A DNA stretch of 45,779 nt, taken from assembly GCA_046296195.1 (NCBI GenBank), contig JBKBLR010000022.1, positions 1 through 45,779 on the forward strand, given 5' to 3'. Below are positions 1 through 8,128 of the stretch, one piece after another. The position numbers and the translations under genes are program-made. This DNA comes from Amphiplicatus sp046296195 (lineage in GTDB: Bacteria; Pseudomonadota; Alphaproteobacteria; Caulobacterales; Parvularculaceae). Below the pieces are notes generated by a model. It was not told the origin of the DNA. It did not search any database and saw nothing but the letters and a program-made list of their open reading frames with translations. Each line of letters opens with the position of its first letter. Position 1 is the stretch's first letter.

Positions 1-824
1 GGGAGATAGCCGTTGACAGGATCATGCGCCGAGGTCTGGTCGGTGACGGCGTCGGGCCTGACGCCGCGCCGGATGAGTTCCGGGAGGATTTCCGCCGCGT
101 TGCCGAGCAGCCCGACCGAGATCGCGCGCTTTTCCTTCGTATAACGCGCGATGCGCTTGAGCGCGTCGTCGAGATCGTCCGCCCTTTCGTCGAGATAGCG
201 CGTCTCGAGCCGCTTCTCGATGCGCGAGGGCTGGCACTCGATCGCAAGGCAGGAGGCCCCCGCCATCACCGCCGCGAGCGGCTGCGCGCCGCCCATGCCG
301 CCAAGGCCCGCGGTCAGGATCCAGCGCCCGCCGAGATCGCCGCCGTAATGCTGGCGGCCCATCTCGACGAAAGTTTCATAGGTGCCCTGAACGATCCCTT
401 GCGTGCCGATATAGATCCACGAGCCGGCCGTCATTTGGCCGTACATCATAAGACCCTTTTTATCGAGCGCGTTGAAATGCTCCCACGTCGCCCATTTCGG
501 CACGAGGTTCGAATTGGCGATCAGGACGCGCGGGGCGTCCTTGTGCGTCGGGAAGACGCCGACGGGCTTGCCCGACTGGACGAGCAGCGTCTCGTCCTCG
601 TTGAGGCGTTCGAGCGTTTCGACGATGCGGTCGAAACATTCCCAGTCGCGCGCTGCGCGCCCGATGCCGCCATAGACGACAAGGCCGTGCGGGTCCTCGG
701 CGACTTCGGGGTCGAGATTGTTCATCAGCATCCGGACGGCCGCTTCGGTCGTCCAGTGCTTCGCCGTCTTTTCGGCGCCCCTGCGCGCCCGGACGGTGCG
801 GGCGTTACGGCGGGTTCCGGTCAT
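1..824 (-). CDS. hutU: Urocanate hydratase, N-terminal half (cut by window edge)
   Basis: Urocanase converts urocanate to imidazolonepropionate, the second step of histidine breakdown, in the cytosol with tightly bound NAD. About 274 N-terminal residues are visible; the family is usually about 550, so roughly half is present and the rest runs off the left edge. Recognisable stretches include VVYGGIGRAARDW, VQSGKPVGVF, the glycine-rich LGGMGGAQPLA and the DAVTDQTSAHDP segment near the edge. The catalytic-site cysteine region lies outside. The ATG at 824 overlaps the stop of the pyrophosphatase gene (ATGA), so the two are translationally coupled. The gene is last in the visible minus-strand run hutI-ppa-hutU. 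Histidase (hutH) would be expected further left, but that cannot be seen here. Confidence 0.96.
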   Translation of the reverse strand, partial: MTGTRRNARTVRARRGAEKTAKHWTTEAAVRMLMNNLDPEVAEDPHGLVVYGGIGRAARDWECFDRIVETLERLNEDETLLVQSGKPVGVFPTHKDAPRVLIANSNLVPKWATWEHFNALDKKGLMMYGQMTAGSWIYIGTQGIVQGTYETFVEMGRQHYGGDLGGRWILTAGLGGMGGAQPLAAVMAGASCLAIECQPSRIEKRLETRYLDERADDLDDALKRIARYTKEKRAISVGLLGNAAEILPELIRRGVRPDAVTDQTSAHDPVNGYL

Positions 825-1360
825 TTCCACCCCTTCTTAATGAACCTGTCGACGCCGGCCATGATGCGCTCATGCGCGATCTTCAGCGTGCCCCATGCGC
901 CGACGCTCGCCGTTTTGCCGGGCTCGAGATCCTTGTAGTGCCTGAAGAAGTGCTCGATCTGCTGGACGAGCAGGGGCGGCAGGTCCTTGTGCGTCTTCAC
1001 GTCCTTGTAGAAGGGATTGAGCGCGTCGACCGGAACGGCGAGGATCTTTTCATCAACGCCCTTCTCGTCCTCCATGAGGAGGACGCCGACGGGACGCGAG
1101 CGGATGACGGCGCCCGCGACGACCGGCATCGGCGTGACGACGAGAATGTCGAGCGTGTCGCCGTCCTCGCCGAGCGTTCCTGGAATGAAGCCGTAATTCG
1201 ACGGATAGATCATCGAGGTGTGGAGGAAGCGGTCGACGAACAGCGCGCCCGACTTCCCGTCGAGCTCGTATTTCACCGGCTGGCCGCCCTGCGGGATTTC
1301 GATGAAGGCGTTGACCTCGTGCGGCGGCTTGCGGCCCGGCGGTATCTGCGTGATGTCCAT
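821..1360 (-). CDS. ppa: Inorganic pyrophosphatase, family I
   Basis: Soluble Mg-dependent enzyme that hydrolyses pyrophosphate to phosphate and so pulls biosynthetic reactions forward. The 179-residue length is normal for family I. The family signature is present as DGDTLDILVVTP around residues 68-79, with the acidic metal-binding cluster and the flanking YPSNYGFIPGT. The C-terminal half has the expected DLPPLL and FFRHYKDLE segments. The start is fixed by overlap: its ATG shares one base with the hutI stop (TGATG), and its stop overlaps the hutU start (ATGA). The gene is therefore embedded inside a histidine-degradation operon, which is an unusual place for a housekeeping enzyme. No substitution in the family signature was noticed. 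Confidence 0.96.
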   Translation of the reverse strand: MDITQIPPGRKPPHEVNAFIEIPQGGQPVKYELDGKSGALFVDRFLHTSMIYPSNYGFIPGTLGEDGDTLDILVVTPMPVVAGAVIRSRPVGVLLMEDEKGVDEKILAVPVDALNPFYKDVKTHKDLPPLLVQQIEHFFRHYKDLEPGKTASVGAWGTLKIAHERIMAGVDRFIKKGWK

Positions 1361-2574
1361 CAATGCTCCTCGACGGCGGTCCCGCCGATAAAAAGCGCGT
1401 CGGGTCCCGGATGGCCGATCCAGTAGCTGAGTTCGGCTGGATGATCGACCGGCCAGACGGCGAGGTCGGCGGCGAGGCCCTTCCTGATCATGCCGCATTC
1501 CCCGTCAAGGCCGAGGGCGCGCGCGGCATGGCGCGTCATGCCGGCGAGGCATTCTTCCGGCGTCAGGCCGAAGAGCGTCGCGCCGAGATTCAGGGCGAGC
1601 GTCGGCGACAGCATCGGCGACGTGCCGGGATTGAGATCGGTCGCGAGCGCCATCGGCACGCCATGGCGCCGGAAGAGGTCGACCGGAGGCTTCCTTGTCT
1701 CCTTCAAGGCGTAGAAGGCGCCGGGCAGCAGCACCGCGACGGCGCCCGCCGTCGCCATGGCGAGGACGCCGTCCTCATCCACATGCTCGAGGTGGTCGGC
1801 GGAGAGCGCGCGGAAGGCGGCGGCGAGGCGTGCGCCCTTCATGTCGGAGAGTTGCTCGGCGTGGAGCTTGACCCGCAGGCCGTGCCTGGCCGCCGCGTCG
1901 AAGACGGCGTGCGTTTCTTCGAGCGTGAAGGCGATCTTTTCGCAGAACGCGTCGACGGCGTCGGCGAGCCCCGCTGCAGCGATCGACGGAATCATCCGCT
2001 CACAAACGAGCCGGACATAGGCCTCGCGATCCGTCTTGAATTCGGGCGGCAGGGCGTGGAGGGCGAGAAGCGTGCGCCTGACCCGCATCCGGGCGGCGCG
2101 CGCCGCTTCGCCGGCGGCGATCAGCATCTTTTCTTCGTCGCCCGCGGTGAGGCCGTAGCCGGATTTGATCTCGACCGTCGCGACGCCGCCGCGCCTGAGC
2201 GCCTCGAGGCGGGGCAGGGCGCTTTCGACGAGGTCCTCGAGCGTCGCTGCGCGCGTTGCGCGCACCGTCGACAGAATGCCACCGCCCGCGCGCGCGATCT
2301 CCTCATAGGTCGCGCCCTTCTGGCGCGCCTCGAACTCGCCCGCGCGGTTCCCGGCGAAGACGAGATGGGTATGGCAGTCGATGAGCGCAGGCGTCACCCA
2401 TCGCCCGTCGAGGAACTCGACATGGCGCGCCGCCGGCGCTGCGGCGGCGGGGCCGGCATAGGCGATGCGGCGCTCCGCGACGCCGACCGCGCCCGCCTCG
2501 ATCGCGCCATAGGGGCCGGCGACGGCCGGATCCATGGTCGCGATGCGCGCGTCGGTCAAAAGGAGATCGAGCAT
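1360..2574 (-). CDS. hutI: Imidazolonepropionase
   Basis: Amidohydrolase-superfamily metalloenzyme that opens the ring of imidazolonepropionate to give N-formimino-L-glutamate, the third step of histidine degradation. The 404-residue length is normal. Metal-binding motifs are visible: DCHTH (histidines about 68 and 70), KLHAEQ in the middle, and the ATDLNPGTSP loop with the metal aspartate. EIKSGYGL and HLEHVDEDG are also typical. The ATG at 2574 has an AAGGAG-like element inside the preceding bases only weakly, but it gives the family's usual N-terminus. First gene of the minus-strand hut run; it starts 72 bp from the divergent hutG-like gene. Its stop shares one base with the ppa start. Confidence 0.96.
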   Translation of the reverse strand: MLDLLLTDARIATMDPAVAGPYGAIEAGAVGVAERRIAYAGPAAAAPAARHVEFLDGRWVTPALIDCHTHLVFAGNRAGEFEARQKGATYEEIARAGGGILSTVRATRAATLEDLVESALPRLEALRRGGVATVEIKSGYGLTAGDEEKMLIAAGEAARAARMRVRRTLLALHALPPEFKTDREAYVRLVCERMIPSIAAAGLADAVDAFCEKIAFTLEETHAVFDAAARHGLRVKLHAEQLSDMKGARLAAAFRALSADHLEHVDEDGVLAMATAGAVAVLLPGAFYALKETRKPPVDLFRRHGVPMALATDLNPGTSPMLSPTLALNLGATLFGLTPEECLAGMTRHAARALGLDGECGMIRKGLAADLAVWPVDHPAELSYWIGHPGPDALFIGGTAVEEH

Positions 2575-2646
2575 GGGCCTTTTCCGCAGGGGGAAACCCG
2601 GGTCTATAGAGGCTTTTCTGACGCGCCGCCATTTGGGAGACCAACC
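2575..2646. promoter_or_regulatory. Divergent hut control region
   Basis: The 72 bp between hutI (minus) and the hutG-like gene (plus) must hold the promoters of both operons. A CTATAG element at about 2604-2609 is self-complementary and could serve as a -10 box on either strand, but no good -35 box was found at 16-18 bp on either side. GGGAG at 2636-2640 is the ribosome binding site for the TTG at 2647. No clear inverted repeat for a HutC-like repressor was seen. The assignment rests on position, not on a strong motif. Confidence 0.4.
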
Positions 2647-3549
2647 TTGACGGAAGCTGCTCAATCGGAATGCCGCGGATGGCGATCGATCGCCGACCTC
2701 CTCGGGCCCGATCCGTCGGCGCCGGTCGCGCTCATCGGCGCGCCGCTCAATGAAAAGTCGCTGACGCCGGGCCGCTGCGACCTCGCGCCGAAGGTCTTGC
2801 GCGAGATATTGAGGCGGTTCTCGGCGTTCGATCTCGAGACCGGAACCGACCTTTCGCCGCTCCGCATCCATGACGCCGGCGATCTCTTCCTGAAGACCCG
2901 GACGCCGGAGGAATCCTTCGCGCCGATTCGCGACGGCGTCGCGGCGCTGAAGCAGAAGCTCATCGTGATCGCCGGCGGCAACAATGCAGTCACGCGGCCG
3001 GGCGTGCACGGCCTCGGCGCGCTCGCGGGAACCGGCCTCATCACGCTCGATGCGCATTTCGACCTCCGCGACACCGATTGCGGCCTCACCAACGGCAATC
3101 CGGTGCGCGCGCTGATCGAGGACGGGCTGCCCGGCGCGAACATCGTCCAGATCGGTCTCGCCCCCTTCGCCAATACGCGCCGCGCGCATGAATTCGCGCT
3201 GGCGCAGGGGATCACCGTCCGCACCATCGCCGATGTGAAGACCTGCGGCGTTACGACCCTCCTTGAGGAGGCGATCGAGATCCTGTCGCCGCGCTGCGAC
3301 CGCCTCTTTGTCGACTTCGACATCGACGTCATTGACCGCGCGCACTCTCCGGGTGCGCCGGGCGCGCGGCCGGGCGGCATGGCGGTCGATGAGTTCTTCG
3401 CGGCGGCGCGCCTGATCGGCGCCTGCGCGAAAGTCGCGGCGGCCGATCTTGCCGAATTCGATCCGGCGCTCGACCAGGCGGACGTCACCGCGCTGACGGC
3501 CGGCCGGTGGTTCGCCGAGCTGATGGCGGGCTTTCTAGCAAGACCATGA
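2647..3549 (+). CDS. hutG: HutG-like formimidoylglutamase, arginase family
   Basis: Predicted ureohydrolase acting on N-formimino-L-glutamate, the product of HutI; the role rests on family and location. The 300-residue length fits the family. Metal-site motifs are DAHFD (residues 135-139) and VDFDID (222-227). The upstream motif, usually GGDH in arginases, reads GGNN at 110-113, so the usual histidine ligand is asparagine. This may mark a subfamily or an altered metal site. TTG at 2647 was chosen because GGGAG lies about 7 bases before it and homology begins soon after; the open frame upstream is antisense to hutI. Its stop overlaps the start of the AraC gene (ATGA). A different arginase-family amidinohydrolase is the main alternative. 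Confidence 0.82.
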   Translation: MTEAAQSECRGWRSIADLLGPDPSAPVALIGAPLNEKSLTPGRCDLAPKVLREILRRFSAFDLETGTDLSPLRIHDAGDLFLKTRTPEESFAPIRDGVAALKQKLIVIAGGNNAVTRPGVHGLGALAGTGLITLDAHFDLRDTDCGLTNGNPVRALIEDGLPGANIVQIGLAPFANTRRAHEFALAQGITVRTIADVKTCGVTTLLEEAIEILSPRCDRLFVDFDIDVIDRAHSPGAPGARPGGMAVDEFFAAARLIGACAKVAAADLAEFDPALDQADVTALTAGRWFAELMAGFLARP

Positions 3550-4613
3550 CGCCGGCGCGTGAAACGCCTGATGATCGCGCGCCGGTGCGCGTCAAGGCGC
3601 GGCAGGCGCGGCCGCTCTTCGATCACGCCGCGGCGCGCGGCGCCGACATTCCGTCGCTGCTGAAATCGCTCAATCTCGACGCTGGCGTCTTCGACGCCGA
3701 CGGTGACATGCCGCTCGCCGATTATTTCCGCGCGCAGGATATGGTCGCGGCGGCGCTCCACGATGAGACGCTGCGCATGTCAGCGCGCCAGCTCCTCCCG
3801 GGCACGATGGACTTCGTGCTCGCCCAGCTCGTCGGCGCGGGCTCGCTCATGGAGGCGATGAAGACGCTCGCCCAGTCCTTCAACCTGCTCCATGGCGGCG
3901 AATTCAACACCGTGCGGCGGCGCGGCGATGTCATTTCCTTCATCATCGACGACCGGCAGTTTCCCTACACGATGAGAGACAATCCGGCGTTCCTGCGGTT
4001 CTCGCTCGAATGCATCCAGATCTTTCTTCACTGCATCCTGGCGACCCTGTCGCGCCCGCATGCGAACGCCGGGCTTCGGCGTGTCTCGGTGACACGGGAG
4101 ACGCGCGCGGCCGACGCGCTCCATCTCGACTTCTGGGGCGCCCCGGTGCGCTTCGGGGCGAGCGTCTACGCGCTCGACTACAGCTATGACGAGGCGACCG
4201 CCCCCATTGAGGCGCCGGCCGCCGGCGCCCTGAAGGCCGCGACGGTGCTCGCCGAAATCGCCGCCGCCGCCGGACGCCCCCATGTCGCCGGCCGCGGCGC
4301 CGCGATGACCGATTTCGTGCGAAGGTCGCTCGCGCGCGGCGTCATCGACCAGACCCGCATCGCCGCCCTCGCCGGGGTCAGCGCCGCCACCTTGCGCCGC
4401 AAGCTCGAGGCCGAGGGCTCTAGCTTCCGCGACCTCCGCAAAGAGGTGCTGAACGAGGCGGCCAAAACCCTTCTGCTGCGCCGCAAGAGCATCGAAGAAG
4501 TCGCTGATGAATTAGGCTTTTCCGATTTCAGGGCTTTCAACAGGGCGTTCAAGGCCTGGAATGGCGTCACCCCGAAGACCTATACGGCGAAGGCCAAGGG
4601 CGCTGCCGTTTGA
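3546..4613 (+). CDS. AraC-family transcriptional regulator
   Basis: Cytosolic DNA-binding regulator of 355 residues. The N-terminal two thirds (about 30-220) looks like the ligand-sensing domain of OruR/ArgR-like AraC proteins. The last 100 residues hold the double helix-turn-helix, with the first recognition region around IAALAGVSAATLRRKL and the second in the typical IEEVADELGFSDFRAFNRAF segment. The ATG overlaps the stop of the hutG-like gene as ATGA, so the two are co-translated. It could act on the hut genes or on the TonB-receptor cluster that begins 110 bp downstream; the sequence does not decide this. The ligand is unknown. Confidence 0.88.
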   Translation: MTPARETPDDRAPVRVKARQARPLFDHAAARGADIPSLLKSLNLDAGVFDADGDMPLADYFRAQDMVAAALHDETLRMSARQLLPGTMDFVLAQLVGAGSLMEAMKTLAQSFNLLHGGEFNTVRRRGDVISFIIDDRQFPYTMRDNPAFLRFSLECIQIFLHCILATLSRPHANAGLRRVSVTRETRAADALHLDFWGAPVRFGASVYALDYSYDEATAPIEAPAAGALKAATVLAEIAAAAGRPHVAGRGAAMTDFVRRSLARGVIDQTRIAALAGVSAATLRRKLEAEGSSFRDLRKEVLNEAAKTLLLRRKSIEEVADELGFSDFRAFNRAFKAWNGVTPKTYTAKAKGAAV

Positions 4614-4722
4614 GCGAAAATGTCCACCGGTTGCGATCGGTCCTGTCATGGGACGCATCTGGTCCATTCCTTAACAATGACCCGAACGTGCGAGCCAAGT
4701 CGCGCGACGACGGGAGGGATCC

Positions 4723-7092
4723 ATGCTGACAAATTCTCTGAAGACATCCGCGCTGCGCCTCGCCGCGCTCGGATTCGCCTCTGCGAGCGCCATCAGCGTC
4801 GGCGCAGCGCCTGCTTTCGCGCAAGGAACGTCCGCAAGCGAACCGCAGGATGAAGTGATCGTTTCCGCGCGCCGGCGGGATGAATCGCTGAAGGACGTGC
4901 CGATCGCGGTTTCGGCCTTCGGCGGCGAGCAGCTTGAAGCGATCGGCGCAATCGACCTCACCGACATCGGCGACATCACGCCCAACACCACGCTCGAGAC
5001 GACGCGCGGCACCAACTCGACGCTGTCGGCCTTCATCCGCGGCGTCGGCCAGCAGGACCCGGTCGCCGGCTTCGAAGCGGGCGTCGGCATCTATATCGAC
5101 GACGTCTATCTCAACCGCCCGCAGGCGGCGCTTCTCGACATCTATGACGTGCAGCGCATCGAAGTGCTGCGCGGCCCGCAAGGAACGCTCTATGGGCGAA
5201 ACACGATCGGCGGCGCGGTCAAATATGTGACGCGGCGTCTGTCCGACGATCCTTCGGCGACCGTGCGCCTCACCGGCGGCAATTACGGCCAGTTCGACGC
5301 CGTCGGCACGTTCAGCCTGCCGGTGCTCGATGATTCCTTCATCGGCGATCTCAAAATCGGCGGCGGCGTCGCTTATTTCTCGCGCAAGGGATTTGGTGAA
5401 AACCTCAACATTCCCGGGCTCGAAAACTACGACAAGGACATCCTCGCGGCCCGCGCCAGCATCGAATGGGACCCGACGGAAAACCTCTCGATCCGCTTCG
5501 CCGGCGACTGGACTGAAGACAATTCTGATCCGAAGCAGGGCCACCGCCTGCTCGCTTATGACTTCCCGGCGGGCGGCGTCGTAGAATTCCCTGTGCTCGA
5601 CAACGTGTACGACACGCGCGCGGGCCTCAATACGCCGACGCAGAATGTTCGCTCGCGCGGCGTTTCAAACGTCGTCGAATTCCGGGCGACCGACACGCTG
5701 ACCTTCAAGAACATCGTCTCGTTCCGCGAAGGCGAATCTATCGGTCCGATCGACTTCGACTCCCTGCCGCTGGTCGATCTCGACGTGCCCGGCCTCTATG
5801 AAGATCACCAATTCAGCGAGGAATTCCAGGCGATCTATCAGGGCGACCGCCTCAGCGGCGTCGTAGGTTTCTATTACCTGTCGGCGAATGCGCTGACATC
5901 CTTTGACGTGCTGCTCAACGGCGGCGGCCTCAACGTGTTCACCTCGGCGGATGTCGACACCCGCACCTGGTCGATCTTCGGAGATATCAGTTACGATCTC
6001 ACCGACCGGCTCTCGGTTTCGGTGGGCGGTCGCTACACCGAAGACGAGCGCTCGATCTTCCTGCGCCGCCAGATCTTCCTCGGCGGCCTGTCGCCGACTT
6101 TCGGCGGCACGCCGCGCCCGCCTTTCGCGGTGCAGACGAACCTCAATGCTGACGCGACCTTCGACGATTTCAGCCCGCGCGCCAGCATTTCCTACAAAAT
6201 CAATGACGAGCACACGGGCTACGTCTCCTACGCGAAGGGCTTCAAGGGCGGCTCGTTCGATCCGCGCTGCGTCGCGGTCACCGCGCCCGATATCAACGGC
6301 AACGGCATTCCGGGCGCGTTAGATCCGGATGACCAGCGCTCCTTCTGCCTCTTTCAGCCGGAGCAGATCGACACCTTCGAGGTCGGCCTCAAGAGCCGCT
6401 TCGGCGACGTCGCGACGTCGAACTTCGCTGTCTTCTACAGCGACTATCAGGACGTCCAGATCCCGGGTTCCTTCGGCGTCGACACCAACGGCGACGGCGT
6501 TGCGGACACCTTCGCCGGCGTGACGACGAACGCGGCGTCGGCGACGCTGTGGGGCATCGAATGGGAAGGCGACGTGCGCCTCGCCCAGGACTGGCTGTCG
6601 TCAGGCGACCGTCTCAGCGTCCAGTTCGCGCTCGGCTACATCAACGCCGAGTTCGACGAATATTTCGGCCGCGGCTCGCCCCCGCCCGACCTGACGAACG
6701 TCGCAGTGTTCCAGAACACGCCGAAGATCACGTCCTTCGCGCAGCTCAATTACGGCCGGCCGCTCTCGCTGCTCGGCAATGACGGCGGCGTCAATCTCTA
6801 CACGTCGATGTCGTTCAAGAGCCTGACGCACCAGTTCAACTTCAGGACGCCGATCGACCAGCCGGCCTATGCGCTCCTGAACGCCGGGCTCGTCTGGACG
6901 ACCGACGATGGACGCTGGAGCGCCGGCGTGCATGGCGCGAACCTCACCGACAAGCGCTACATCGTCGCCGGTTATGACTTCGTGACGGCGCTGCCGCAGT
7001 TCGGCAATTCGCCGCTCGGCTCTTCGGGCGTGCTGACGGCCTTCTACGGCAATCCGCGCCAGGTGTTCGGCACGATCAGGGTCGCTTTTTAA
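4723..7092 (+). CDS. TonB-dependent outer-membrane receptor
   Basis: Outer-membrane gated channel of 789 residues for energy-driven uptake of a ligand not identifiable from sequence. A signal peptide ends near APAFAQG (about residue 35). It is followed by a TonB-box-like DEVIVSA (about 43-49), the plug domain with RGPQGTLYGRNTIGGAV, and a long beta-barrel ending in IRVAF with the usual terminal phenylalanine. It resembles the large family common in Caulobacterales and Sphingomonadales. A strong ribosome site (GGGAGGG) lies before the ATG. It has its own terminator at 7112-7154, so it may be expressed at a different level from the hydrolase and transporter genes that follow. The 109-bp upstream gap showed no clear promoter. 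Confidence 0.94.
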   Translation: MLTNSLKTSALRLAALGFASASAISVGAAPAFAQGTSASEPQDEVIVSARRRDESLKDVPIAVSAFGGEQLEAIGAIDLTDIGDITPNTTLETTRGTNSTLSAFIRGVGQQDPVAGFEAGVGIYIDDVYLNRPQAALLDIYDVQRIEVLRGPQGTLYGRNTIGGAVKYVTRRLSDDPSATVRLTGGNYGQFDAVGTFSLPVLDDSFIGDLKIGGGVAYFSRKGFGENLNIPGLENYDKDILAARASIEWDPTENLSIRFAGDWTEDNSDPKQGHRLLAYDFPAGGVVEFPVLDNVYDTRAGLNTPTQNVRSRGVSNVVEFRATDTLTFKNIVSFREGESIGPIDFDSLPLVDLDVPGLYEDHQFSEEFQAIYQGDRLSGVVGFYYLSANALTSFDVLLNGGGLNVFTSADVDTRTWSIFGDISYDLTDRLSVSVGGRYTEDERSIFLRRQIFLGGLSPTFGGTPRPPFAVQTNLNADATFDDFSPRASISYKINDEHTGYVSYAKGFKGGSFDPRCVAVTAPDINGNGIPGALDPDDQRSFCLFQPEQIDTFEVGLKSRFGDVATSNFAVFYSDYQDVQIPGSFGVDTNGDGVADTFAGVTTNAASATLWGIEWEGDVRLAQDWLSSGDRLSVQFALGYINAEFDEYFGRGSPPPDLTNVAVFQNTPKITSFAQLNYGRPLSLLGNDGGVNLYTSMSFKSLTHQFNFRTPIDQPAYALLNAGLVWTTDDGRWSAGVHGANLTDKRYIVAGYDFVTALPQFGNSPLGSSGVLTAFYGNPRQVFGTIRVAF

Positions 7093-7111
7093 CGGGCAAG
7101 GATCCTCCCTG

Positions 7112-7154
7112 CCGGCGCGAACCGTCCTGAGTATCGGTGGCGCGCCGGATTTTT
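7112..7154 (+). terminator. Rho-independent terminator after TonB receptor
   Basis: The arms CCGGCGCG (7112-7119) and CGCGCCGG (7141-7148) are fully complementary. An inner ACCG/CGGT pair extends the stem, and the hairpin is followed by ATTTTT. It lies 20 bp after the receptor stop, between it and the hydrolase gene. Confidence 0.75.
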
Positions 7155-7183
7155 GGACCGGCTCCGGCGGAGGCGCAGTTCCC

Positions 7184-8128
7184 TTGTTCAAGCAGCTGAT
7201 CATCGCGCTCGGGGCGCTGTCGCTGATCGCCGGGCTGGCGGCGGGCTACCTTGTCTGGCGGTCGCAGCAAACGGCGCCCGGCGAGGCGTCGGTCTATGTC
7301 ACGCCTGACGACCGGATGATGTCCGTCGCAGGCGCAAATGTTCGTGTCCGGATCGAGGGGCCTTCAGACGCGCCGCCGGTCATTCTCATTCACGGCTTCA
7401 TCTACAGCCTTGAATCCTTCGACGCTTGGGCGGCGGACCTGAAGCGCGACCACCGCGTCATCCGCTTCGATCTCCTCGGGCACGGGCTTTCAGGACCGGA
7501 CCCGCAGCAAAGATATTCGCCGCAGGAACGCGCCGAGTTCATCGGCGCGGTGATGGACGCGCTCGGCGTCGAGCGTGCGATCGTGGGAGGCAATTCGCTC
7601 GGCGGCCTCGCGGCGTGGAGGTTCGCAGCGACGGCGCCCGAGCGCGTGTCGGCGCTGATCCTCATTTCTCCGGGCGCATATCCCAATCAGGGCGTCGCCG
7701 ACACGCCTCAATCTCCGCCCGCGCCGTTCGCTTTCTTCCTGCGCAATCCAACCGAGGCAGGGGTCGGCCTTGCGCTTCAGGGCGTCTACGCCGACAAGGC
7801 GGCGCTGACGCAGGACGTTGTCAGGCGGGCGACGATCCTCATGCGTCAGCCGGGCAACGGCGAGGCGTTCGTTCAGTCGATCGAGGAGTTTACGTTGCCC
7901 GACCCCGAGCCGATGCTGCGGGCGATCGCTGCGCCGACGCTTATTCTCTGGGGCGCTGAGGACAAGGTGATCCCCGTCGAACAGGGCGATCGTCTGGCGG
8001 CGGCGATTCCGGATGCAAGACTGATCGTCTATCCCGGCGTCGGTCATGTGGCCCACGAGGAAGCGGCCGAGCGGACGATCAGCGACGTCCGCGCGTTTCT
8101 CGCCGATGTCGAAGGCGGCGCGCCTTGA
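7184..8128 (+). CDS. Membrane-anchored alpha/beta hydrolase
   Basis: Predicted serine hydrolase of 314 residues. An N-terminal hydrophobic segment (about 4-25) suggests inner-membrane anchoring facing the periplasm, or a signal anchor. The alpha/beta hydrolase core shows the oxyanion HGF at 70-72, RFDLLGHGLSGP at about 94-105, the nucleophile elbow GGNSLGG with Ser138, GAEDKVIP carrying the likely acid, and VGHVAHE with the catalytic histidine. It starts with TTG at 7184, about 10 bases after GGAGG. Its stop overlaps the TTG start of the MFS gene. Substrate unknown; an ester or lactone imported by the neighbouring receptor is a reasonable guess. Confidence 0.87.
   Translation: MFKQLIIALGALSLIAGLAAGYLVWRSQQTAPGEASVYVTPDDRMMSVAGANVRVRIEGPSDAPPVILIHGFIYSLESFDAWAADLKRDHRVIRFDLLGHGLSGPDPQQRYSPQERAEFIGAVMDALGVERAIVGGNSLGGLAAWRFAATAPERVSALILISPGAYPNQGVADTPQSPPAPFAFFLRNPTEAGVGLALQGVYADKAALTQDVVRRATILMRQPGNGEAFVQSIEEFTLPDPEPMLRAIAAPTLILWGAEDKVIPVEQGDRLAAAIPDARLIVYPGVGHVAHEEAAERTISDVRAFLADVEGGAP

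Noticed and set aside
24..938. Long plus-strand open frames across the hut region
   Set aside because: They are antisense to hutU, ppa and hutI, have no family resemblance and show the Arg/Ala/Asp-rich composition of shadow frames in GC-rich DNA.
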